Positions 8,825 to 15,096 of a stretch of DNA of 64,000 nucleotides are shown in pieces. Both the position numbers and the translations under genes were made by a program. Within the stretch, counting starts at the first letter, position 1, and the number at the start of each line of letters is the position of its first letter. Origin of the DNA: a bacterium (lineage in GTDB: Bacteria; Campylobacterota; Campylobacteria; Campylobacterales; Sulfurimonadaceae); contig JAHJEG010000001.1 in the NCBI GenBank assembly GCA_018825665.1, positions 23,674 to 87,673 of the forward strand, written 5' to 3'. The notes under the pieces are model-generated. The model was not told where the DNA came from, ran no database searches, and worked only from the letters and a program-made list of their open reading frames with translations.

Positions 8825-9403
8825 ATGAATAAAAAATCAAGGACCCTTTTGATAAACCTGCCTAATATTTTAGCTTCCCTTCGTATAATTATCGCTCCCC
8901 TGATGTTTTGGATTATATTGAATCCGGAATTTTTTACTGACAACGGATACCATATCACATGGAATTACTATTTTGCTTCTTTGCTGTTTGTTCTGGCAAG
9001 TGCCACCGACTTTTTTGACGGTTATATAGCCAGAGAATGGAATCAGATGACGATGCTTGGAGCTATTTTGGATCCTTTGGCTGACAAGATGCTAACCCTT
9101 GCCGCATTTTTAGGTCTTATGATGATAGGAGAGGCTTCTGCCTGGGCTATTTATATTATTATAGTGCGCGAGCTTTTTATCACGGGAATCCGTACTGTCG
9201 CAGTCAGTGAAGGAATCAGCGTAAAAGCTTCATGGGCAGGCAAGGTCAAGACTGTCGCTCAAATGATAGCTATAGGTTTCTTGCTTATGCACTGGCCTTT
9301 TGGCGCTGAACTTTTATGGTTCGCCGTAGCTCTGACTGTTTATTCAGGTTTGGAATACCTTTGGGGATTCAAATCTGCACTCTTAAAGGATTCAAATTCA
9401 TGA
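8825..9403 (+). CDS. pgsA: CDP-diacylglycerol-glycerol-3-phosphate 3-phosphatidyltransferase
   Basis: Makes phosphatidylglycerophosphate, the first step to phosphatidylglycerol and cardiolipin. The 192-residue membrane protein carries the full CDP-alcohol phosphotransferase signature D-x2-D-G-x2-A-R-x8-G-x3-D-x3-D, from TDFFDGYIAR to GAILDPLADK (about residues 61-86), and five to six membrane helices. Its TGA overlaps the ATG of rseP (ATGA), so the two are translationally coupled; this pairing of a phospholipid enzyme with the site-2 protease is shared by relatives. Confidence 0.95.
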   Translation: MNKKSRTLLINLPNILASLRIIIAPLMFWIILNPEFFTDNGYHITWNYYFASLLFVLASATDFFDGYIAREWNQMTMLGAILDPLADKMLTLAAFLGLMMIGEASAWAIYIIIVRELFITGIRTVAVSEGISVKASWAGKVKTVAQMIAIGFLLMHWPFGAELLWFAVALTVYSGLEYLWGFKSALLKDSNS

Positions 9404-10452
9404 GTTGGTTAGTATCTCTTATCGTCCTCTCGGCTCTTATCTTTTTTCATGAACTCGGGCATTACCTGGCTGCAAGGCTTATGGGTGTATATGTAGAAGT
9501 ATTCAGTATCGGTTTTGGAAACAAGCTCGCATCTTTTCGTGCATGGAACACCGAATGGAAAATCGCAATGATACCGCTTGGCGGCTACGTAAAGATGAAA
9601 GGTCAGGATGATTCTGACCCAAGCGCAATAAGTTATGACAATGACAGCTACAACTCAAAAACACCTATGCAGAGAATATTTATACTTCTTGCGGGTCCTG
9701 CGGCCAACTTTATACTGGCCTTCGTACTTTATTTTTTTATCGCTCTGGGCGGACCTAACATTCTCTCTCCCGTTATCGGTGAAGTGGTAAAAGACTCACC
9801 TGCTTTTGCAGCAGGGCTGGAATCAAACGACACAATCCGTTCTATCAATGCCGTAGAGATTTCCACATGGAAAGAGATGGCAGAGATCATCTCGACATCT
9901 GAGGGAACATTAAGTTTGGAGATTCAAAGAGACGGATTTATAGAGCATAAAATGCTTACACCGGAGCTTAGTGAAACTCAAAATATGTACGGAGAGACCA
10001 TACAGAGAAAGATGATAGGGATATCAAGTGCGGGAGTCTCCCATAAACTCGAACTTGGGTTTAGCGATACTTTTTCATATGCAGCGGAACAAACCGTATT
10101 TGCTTCTACTTTGATTTTTACAGGGGTCAAAAAACTTATCCTCGGTGAGGTTCCGGCAAAAGAGCTTGGCGGAGTTATAAGCATAGTAAAACTGACCTCC
10201 GATGCGACAGATGCAGGTTGGATGAGTGTACTGTTTTTTGCAGCGCTGATATCAGTGAATCTCGGAGTTTTAAACCTTCTGCCGATACCGGCACTCGATG
10301 GCGGACACATAATGTTCAATCTGTATGAATTTATATCCAGACGCGTACCCAGCGAAGCCGTAATCATAAAACTCACTATCGCAGGATGGGTAGTGCTTTT
10401 TTCACTTATGGGGCTTGGACTTTACAATGATATTAATAGACTAATAGGATAA
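9400..10452 (+). CDS. rseP: RIP site-2 metalloprotease (M50 family)
   Basis: A 350-residue intramembrane zinc protease. HELGH (H17-E18-L-G-H21) is in the first membrane segment, a single PDZ domain follows at about residues 120-200 (SPVIGEVVKDSPAFAAGLESND), and the third ligand region is NLLPIPALDGGH near the C-terminus. Family members cut anti-sigma factors and remnant signal peptides in the membrane. Start at 9400: AAAGGA lies 9 nt before it and it makes a 4-base overlap with pgsA; the longer in-frame reading from 9316 lies wholly inside pgsA. One PDZ domain, where E. coli RseP has two. Confidence 0.94.
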   Translation: MSWLVSLIVLSALIFFHELGHYLAARLMGVYVEVFSIGFGNKLASFRAWNTEWKIAMIPLGGYVKMKGQDDSDPSAISYDNDSYNSKTPMQRIFILLAGPAANFILAFVLYFFIALGGPNILSPVIGEVVKDSPAFAAGLESNDTIRSINAVEISTWKEMAEIISTSEGTLSLEIQRDGFIEHKMLTPELSETQNMYGETIQRKMIGISSAGVSHKLELGFSDTFSYAAEQTVFASTLIFTGVKKLILGEVPAKELGGVISIVKLTSDATDAGWMSVLFFAALISVNLGVLNLLPIPALDGGHIMFNLYEFISRRVPSEAVIIKLTIAGWVVLFSLMGLGLYNDINRLIG

Positions 10453-10457
10453 TCAAA

Positions 10458-11132
10458 ATGACTGAAATAGAATATAAAATATACATAGATGACGTAATCA
10501 GAAGAGTTGAAACGGCAAGACTGAAAGTCAGTCCCCACCATATTGTTAAAATTGTCGCCATCAGCAAGTACTCTACTGCCGACGAGATAGAAAAACTGTA
10601 CAAAATAGGTCAAAGAGCGTACGGAGAAAATAAGGTTCAGGATTTAAAAGAAAAGTCCAAAGAGCTTGAAGAGCTTCCTCTTGAATGGCACTTTGTCGGT
10701 AATCTGCAAAAGAATAAGATCAACAACCTGCTCGATATCAATCCCACTCTTTTTCAGGGGCTTGATTCACTCGAACTGGCACAGGAGCTTCAAAAAAAAC
10801 TTCAAGCCAGAGATATGACTCTCAATGCCCTTTTGCAAATCAACTCCGCCAAAGAGGAATCCAAGCACGGCTTTATGCCTGAAGTGGCATGTGGAATGTA
10901 CGCACGGATTCAAAAAGAGTGCCCAAATATTCATCTCAAAGGCGTTATGAGCATTGGTGCCCATACCCAGGACAAAGAGATAATCAAGAAAAGTTTTGAA
11001 ACGACCTATACTATTTATAAGCAGCTTCAAGGCGCTACAATATGCTCTATGGGGATGAGTGAAGATTTTGAGCTGGCCATAGAGTGCGGTTCGAATATGG
11101 TAAGGCTCGGCTCGATTATGTTTAACAAATAA
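10458..11132 (+). CDS. YggS/PLPBP family pyridoxal-phosphate homeostasis protein
   Basis: A 224-residue PLP-binding protein of the YggS (PROSC) family, which acts in vitamin B6 homeostasis and has no known catalytic reaction. The PLP lysine is K37 in IVAISKYST; GENKVQDL, EWHFVGNLQKNK and the C-terminal SMGMSEDFELAIECGSNMVRLG complete the signature, the last forming the phosphate-binding loop. It starts 5 bp after rseP and is probably the last gene of the pgsA operon. One repeat copy lies in codons for VACGM. Confidence 0.94.
   Translation: MTEIEYKIYIDDVIRRVETARLKVSPHHIVKIVAISKYSTADEIEKLYKIGQRAYGENKVQDLKEKSKELEELPLEWHFVGNLQKNKINNLLDINPTLFQGLDSLELAQELQKKLQARDMTLNALLQINSAKEESKHGFMPEVACGMYARIQKECPNIHLKGVMSIGAHTQDKEIIKKSFETTYTIYKQLQGATICSMGMSEDFELAIECGSNMVRLGSIMFNK
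10886..10895 (+). repeat. DUS-like 10-mer, copy 3 of 24
   Basis: Exact GGCATGTGGA in the yggS-like gene, preceded by T and followed by A. Confidence 0.85.
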
Positions 11133-11159
11133 TTCCTCTTTGGAGCTCTTTTGTTTTGA

Positions 11160-11813
11160 CTAGACTTTGCGTCTAAACCTTACAGCATTGCTCCTCGGGT
11201 TTGCTATTATCTTTTGCTGATACTCTATCATCTTTAAAAAGGGATTTAAAAATCCCTCCAGCTCCTCACTCTCCAGATTTTCCACATGCCAGGCATTTAG
11301 AAGCTCCAAGACAACCAGTGCGGATTCTATGGTTGAGAGATAGCTGCTCTGGGGCTGCTCTTTTATCTGATACTGTGAGGTTTTTTGGGTGCTGAAACTG
11401 AGATGTTTTAGACTTCGAAGGTTCTGGCTCTGCGTAAATATTTTCTTTGTACATGCCCAGGTAGAATCGATTATAAATATTGCGATCTCTTTATCGCTTT
11501 TGAGCTTGGGATTTTGTTCATTGATACTCAGGGCATGTGGAGAGGGAAAGAGTATATAGCTCTCATGCGTCGCTATTATCTCATTGATTCTTTTGTTGCT
11601 GCTAAAATCCACTCCGATAAAGAGTTCGGAGTTGCTCAGGCTGAGATGGGTAAAAAACCCCGTGTTGTTTTTGACCTTTTTAAACTCTTTTGGGTGCATA
11701 AGTATCACAAACTTTGTCTTTGTATCCACTGCGCTTATATATCCGCACATGCAGGAACTCTTTGGTCTGTAGCAGCTGTAGCACTTCTCTCTGTCGCCGT
11801 AATATGTTTTCAT
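11160..11813 (-). CDS. DTW domain protein, likely tRNA-uridine aminocarboxypropyltransferase
   Basis: A 217-residue DTW-domain protein. The N-terminal cysteine cluster CYSCYRPKSSCMCG should bind zinc, and the family motif appears as DSTWACTKK. Characterised members (TapT/YfiP) transfer the 3-amino-3-carboxypropyl group of SAM to uridine in the tRNA variable loop, making acp3U. Its ATG is only 26 bp from that of the divergent flavoprotein, and there is no ribosome-binding site before it; a TATAAT ends 7 nt upstream, so the mRNA may be leaderless. Two repeat copies lie inside. Confidence 0.85.
   Translation of the reverse strand: MKTYYGDREKCYSCYRPKSSCMCGYISAVDTKTKFVILMHPKEFKKVKNNTGFFTHLSLSNSELFIGVDFSSNKRINEIIATHESYILFPSPHALSINEQNPKLKSDKEIAIFIIDSTWACTKKIFTQSQNLRSLKHLSFSTQKTSQYQIKEQPQSSYLSTIESALVVLELLNAWHVENLESEELEGFLNPFLKMIEYQQKIIANPRSNAVRFRRKV
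11281..11290 (-). repeat. DUS-like 10-mer, copy 4 of 24
   Basis: Exact GGCATGTGGA on the minus strand in the DTW gene, read as W-H-V-E. Confidence 0.85.
11532..11541 (+). repeat. DUS-like 10-mer, copy 5 of 24
   Basis: Exact GGCATGTGGA on the plus strand, antisense to the DTW gene, where it is read as S-P-H-A. Preceded by G, one of only two copies without a pyrimidine there. Confidence 0.85.
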
Positions 11814-11820
11814 AAAGCGA

Positions 11821-11826
11821 ATTATA
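11821..11826 (-). promoter_or_regulatory. -10 box for the DTW gene
   Basis: TATAAT on the minus strand, separated from the DTW ATG by 7 nt. A start site at the normal distance would coincide with the ATG, giving a leaderless transcript. The region that would act as -35 lies over the start of the divergent gene. Confidence 0.5.
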
Positions 11827-11827
11827 C

Positions 11828-11833
11828 TACAAT
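11828..11833 (+). promoter_or_regulatory. -10 box for the HI0933-type gene
   Basis: TACAAT ends 6 nt before the ATG at 11840. As for the divergent gene, the predicted start site falls on or next to the start codon and no Shine-Dalgarno sequence is present. Confidence 0.45.
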
Positions 11834-11839
11834 TCGGGC

Positions 11840-13078
11840 ATGAACAAAAAATACGACCTTATAGTCATCGGTACAGGTGCCGCCGGTATCATCTCTGCTA
11901 TTGTTGCCGCAAGAAAAGGCAAAAAAGTGCTGCTTTTGGAAAAGCTTCCCCGCATAGCATCCAAACTAAAAGCGACGGGCGGCGGGCGCTGCAATCTCAC
12001 AAACACTCTCTCCAATGAAGATTTTATGTCCCGATTCGGACGTGATGGCAGATTTATGCAGGATGCGCTTCGGGCTTTCGACCATGTGGCTCTAAGAAAA
12101 TTTTTTAAAGATATCGGCGTGGAGACCCATGCTCCTGATGGCTATAGAATCTTTCCTACATCACACAGCTCGGCGACTATACTCTCGGCCCTCGAAAGTG
12201 AGATACAAGATCTGAAAATAGAGCTTATCTGTTCACAAAAGGTAGAAAAACTGCTTTATGAAGACTCTGCAATCAGCGGTGTATCCACAAACGAGAGAAC
12301 TTTTAATGCCCCAAATGTCATCGTGGCCACCGGCGGTCTTGGCTACCCTGCCCTTGGTGCAGAAGGAGACGGGTACAAGCTTGCATCGGAGCTTGGACAC
12401 AGGATAACACAACTGCATCCCGCAATGATGCCCTTAAAAACAAAAGAAGCGTGGGTAAAGAACTGTCGCGCGGATACAATCGCAAAAGTAGAGCTAAGGG
12501 TAGCTTTGCCAAAACACAAAAAACTTAGGGCAAACGGTGATTTGATCTTTACAAACAACGGTATCAGAGGTCCTGTTGTGCTTGATTTTGCCAGAGAGGT
12601 CACACCCCTTTTGAGCAAATACTCCGAAGTGCCTCTTCTTCTTAATCTCACAAAAGGGATGAACGAAGAGCAGATAAGCAAACATCTCAAAGAGGAAGTA
12701 TTCAAAAATCCACATGCCAGGATGTTTGAGCTTGTACACACTCTGCTCCCTGAAGCTATTTCCAAAGAGCTTTGTATCCTCTGCGATATAAATCCAGAGG
12801 ATACAAATGCAAAAATAAGCGGAGCATCCCGTGCAAAACTTATACAAACCCTTGCATGGACTCCGCTGAGCGTTATCGGGCACGACGGATTCAAAATGGC
12901 TATGATAACCAGAGGGGGAATCAACCTAAAAGAGATAAACCCAAAAACCATGCAGAGCAAACTCATAAAAGGTTTGTACTTTTGCGGGGAGGTTATGGAT
13001 CTTGATGGTCCCTGCGGAGGATATAATCTGCAATGGAGTTTTGCAAGCGGGGCTTTAGCCGGAGAACTGTATCAATAA
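11840..13078 (+). CDS. HI0933-family flavoprotein (BaiN/YhiN-type NAD(P)/FAD oxidoreductase)
   Basis: A 412-residue FAD-binding protein of the HI0933 family. The N-terminal dinucleotide fold has IVIGTGAAGIISA (residues 8-20) and VLLLEKLPR, followed by the family signature KLKATGGGRCNLTN; a second GG-rich loop is NVIVATGGLGYPALG and the C-terminal FAD contact is GLYFCGEVMDLDGPCGGYNLQWS. Reaction and substrate are unknown for most members. It is divergent from the DTW gene across 26 bp and overlaps the convergent ThiE-like gene by 7 bp at its end. Confidence 0.88.
   Translation: MNKKYDLIVIGTGAAGIISAIVAARKGKKVLLLEKLPRIASKLKATGGGRCNLTNTLSNEDFMSRFGRDGRFMQDALRAFDHVALRKFFKDIGVETHAPDGYRIFPTSHSSATILSALESEIQDLKIELICSQKVEKLLYEDSAISGVSTNERTFNAPNVIVATGGLGYPALGAEGDGYKLASELGHRITQLHPAMMPLKTKEAWVKNCRADTIAKVELRVALPKHKKLRANGDLIFTNNGIRGPVVLDFAREVTPLLSKYSEVPLLLNLTKGMNEEQISKHLKEEVFKNPHARMFELVHTLLPEAISKELCILCDINPEDTNAKISGASRAKLIQTLAWTPLSVIGHDGFKMAMITRGGINLKEINPKTMQSKLIKGLYFCGEVMDLDGPCGGYNLQWSFASGALAGELYQ
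12709..12718 (-). repeat. DUS-like 10-mer, copy 6 of 24
   Basis: Exact GGCATGTGGA on the minus strand, antisense to the flavoprotein gene, read there as N-P-H-A-R. Confidence 0.85.
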
Positions 13079-13623
13079 AAATATCGTATAGAAGCAAAAC
13101 CCTGCACCCCGGTTTTTTCTACAGCTTCCACATGCCGGGGTTCGAGTATCCCCCCAAGAGCAAAAATTTTTATATCACTTTTGTCTTTTAATGCTTTTAG
13201 ATCCTCTGTCCCTTTTGGTTCACCCTTGTCGGGGCTGGCAAAAACAGGACTGTATGTCACCGCGTCTGCACCGAGGCTCTGGGCTTTTAACACCTCTTCA
13301 TGGCTGTGAGTGCTGATGATGACTTCAAGATTTTCACTCTTGGCATGTGGAATCTCAGCAAACTGTGTGGACGTAAGATGTACTCCGTCTGCTTTTAATG
13401 CACTCGCCGTTTTTATATCACTGTGGATAATGCACACTAGCCCTTCAAATTCGCGGCACACTTCCATAAATCCACATGCCAGAGACTGATACTCAGGATT
13501 TTCTTTGTCACGAAACAGGGCATATTCCGGCATGTGGAGTTGAAGCTGTTTGCGCAGCCTTGTTTTAAAGGTCTCACTGTCTCTGCTGTAAAAATCGGCA
13601 GATGTTATAAGGTATTTTTGCAT
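13072..13623 (-). CDS. ThiE/TenI-like thiamine phosphate synthase family protein
   Basis: A 183-residue TIM-barrel protein of the ThiE/TenI superfamily. Recognisable pieces are DKENPEYQ near residue 40, the substrate-binding ADGVHLTS, ISTHSHEEVLKAQSLGADAVTYSPVFASPDKGEPKG and the phosphate loop FALGGILEPRHVEAVEKTGVQGFASI. ThiE joins the thiazole and pyrimidine halves of thiamine; TenI-like members aromatise the thiazole. It is shorter than typical ThiE (about 210 residues) and sits away from other thi genes, so the exact role is open. The ATG at 13623 follows the preceding gene's stop by 2 bp. It holds four copies of the repeat in about 410 bp, the densest in the window. Confidence 0.78.
   Translation of the reverse strand: MQKYLITSADFYSRDSETFKTRLRKQLQLHMPEYALFRDKENPEYQSLACGFMEVCREFEGLVCIIHSDIKTASALKADGVHLTSTQFAEIPHAKSENLEVIISTHSHEEVLKAQSLGADAVTYSPVFASPDKGEPKGTEDLKALKDKSDIKIFALGGILEPRHVEAVEKTGVQGFASIRYFY
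13127..13136 (-). repeat. DUS-like 10-mer, copy 7 of 24
   Basis: Exact GGCATGTGGA, minus strand, in the ThiE-like gene (R-H-V-E), preceded by C and followed by A. Confidence 0.85.
13342..13351 (+). repeat. DUS-like 10-mer, copy 8 of 24
   Basis: Exact GGCATGTGGA, plus strand, antisense within the ThiE-like gene (read as I-P-H-A-K). Confidence 0.85.
13471..13480 (-). repeat. DUS-like 10-mer, copy 9 of 24
   Basis: Exact GGCATGTGGA, minus strand, in the ThiE-like gene (L-A-C-G-F). Confidence 0.85.
13529..13538 (+). repeat. DUS-like 10-mer, copy 10 of 24
   Basis: Exact GGCATGTGGA, plus strand, antisense within the ThiE-like gene (L-H-M-P). Confidence 0.85.
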
Positions 13624-13625
13624 CA

Positions 13626-14060
13626 CTACTTTTTTAACAGAGGGTTTTCAAAGTCGATATGTTCAACTTCGACATTGTTCTCATAACGAACGGCCATGGC
13701 ATTGACATGGTACTGCAGTCTCTCAAGCAGATAAAGCTCATTTTTTGTATATTTGCTTTTGGCCTGGCTTATATAGTTTTGTAAAAATTCAAGTTTTTGA
13801 AGTTCATCATCAAACTCCATACTCTGTATAAGCGCTTTTATCTCATCATATTCATTCCCGCATGATGAGAGAAAATCGTACGAGAGGTCCATAGTCTTGA
13901 GGTTTTCAAGAGCCTTCGAAAATGCAAAGTGATTATAAAGCATGCACCCCGCAAAATACTCTATATCCGAGCTTTCAAACTCGCTGTAGTGTGTATCTTC
14001 ATCCTTAAAATGCTCATGCCAAATATCTAAAACTTTTTCTATTGTATTCTTATTATTCAT
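13626..14060 (-). CDS. Hypothetical protein, acidic, all-helical
   Basis: A 144-residue acidic protein I do not recognise. It has no signal peptide or membrane segment; the composition and hydrophobic spacing (for example YNHFAFSKALENLKTMDL and LLERLQYHVNAMAVRYENN) suggest an all-alpha soluble protein. GAGAAGAT precedes the ATG, and it is placed between the aldo/keto reductase gene and the ThiE-like gene in one transcription unit with gaps of 16 and 2 bp. No function is implied by the neighbours. Confidence 0.75.
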   Translation of the reverse strand: MNNKNTIEKVLDIWHEHFKDEDTHYSEFESSDIEYFAGCMLYNHFAFSKALENLKTMDLSYDFLSSCGNEYDEIKALIQSMEFDDELQKLEFLQNYISQAKSKYTKNELYLLERLQYHVNAMAVRYENNVEVEHIDFENPLLKK

Positions 14061-14076
14061 ATCTTCTCTTTATGAC

Positions 14077-15096
14077 TCAACCCATAGGGTATAAAATTTC
14101 ATTGTGAACTGCGTCACATGCTTTTAAGACTTCATCGCTGAGTTCTAGATCCATGGCGGCCAAAGTCGCATCGAGCTGCTCTGCATTTGTGGCACCGATG
14201 ATAGTTGATGCCACAAAACTGAACTGCTTGGACCAGGCTGTAGCCATCGTGACAGGATGGATGTTATGCTCTTTTGCGATTTTTAGATATTTTTGCGTTG
14301 AAGCCAGAGTCTTGTCATTCATAAATCTCTGCGCCATCACTCTTTGTCTTTTGTTTGAAGAGTTGATATACTCGCTAAAACGACCCTGCGCCAAACCTGC
14401 CTGATTATACTTTCCGCTCAAGACTCCGCCCGCCAGAGGGGAATAAGGCAGAAGTGACACCTGTTCTTTTTCCGCCAAAACTGCCAGTTCATCCAAAAAT
14501 CTTCTGTTTAGAAGTGAAAAATTATTTTGAATGGACTCAAATCTGGCATAGCCTTTAAACATAGAGGTCATAAGCGCCTTGCCCGTTCCATACGCCGTAT
14601 CGTTTGATGTTCCTATGTATCGTACTTTTCCGCTCTTTACCAGCCTGTCAAAGGCCTTTAGACTTTCTTCTATGGGCACAACGGTGTCAGGCCAGTGCAT
14701 CTGGTATAAATCTATATAGTCGGTATTGAGTCTTTTAAGAGTTCCCTCAATGGCACGTTCTATATGAAAACTGTCAATGGCGGTCATTCCGTGACGGATA
14801 GGGGGAACAAACCAGCCGTTGGCGGCACCCGCGATCTTTGAGGCCAAAATAATGCTCTCACGCGGTTTGCTCTTGAGCCATCGCCCCACAATCTCTTCCG
14901 TCAGCCCTGCCAGTTCACCACTTGGAGGAACAGGATAAAGCTCGGCGGTATCATAAAAGTTCACACCCCTCTCGTAGGCTTTGTCCATGATTCTAAAAGC
15001 CTCTTTCTCATCGGGCGTCTGCGTACCGAAGGTCATCGTTCCCATACAGATAGGACTGACTCTCAAGCCTGTTTTTCCTATGTATCTGTATTTCAT
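14077..15096 (-). CDS. Aldo/keto reductase (Tas/YghZ-like)
   Basis: A 339-residue NADPH-dependent aldo/keto reductase, TIM barrel. Catalytic residues can be placed as Asp and Tyr in GVNFYDTAELYP, Lys in ILASKIAG and His in YQMHWPD; the nucleotide-binding end is SFVASTIIGATNAEQL. The long loop after the first barrel strands (NGWFVPPIRHGM) is typical of the Tas-like group, whose physiological substrates are mostly unknown. Its ATG overlaps the polA stop (ATGA), so expression is tied to polA. Confidence 0.92.
   Translation of the reverse strand: MKYRYIGKTGLRVSPICMGTMTFGTQTPDEKEAFRIMDKAYERGVNFYDTAELYPVPPSGELAGLTEEIVGRWLKSKPRESIILASKIAGAANGWFVPPIRHGMTAIDSFHIERAIEGTLKRLNTDYIDLYQMHWPDTVVPIEESLKAFDRLVKSGKVRYIGTSNDTAYGTGKALMTSMFKGYARFESIQNNFSLLNRRFLDELAVLAEKEQVSLLPYSPLAGGVLSGKYNQAGLAQGRFSEYINSSNKRQRVMAQRFMNDKTLASTQKYLKIAKEHNIHPVTMATAWSKQFSFVASTIIGATNAEQLDATLAAMDLELSDEVLKACDAVHNEILYPMG

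Noticed and set aside
9316..9399. Longer N-terminus for RseP inside pgsA
   Set aside because: The extra residues are out-of-frame pgsA sequence; the ATGA overlap and RBS favour 9400.
12343..12966. 207-residue open frame antisense to the HI0933-type flavoprotein gene
   Set aside because: It lies entirely opposite a well-conserved gene, has no RBS and a low-complexity Ser/Leu-rich composition, typical of a shadow frame.
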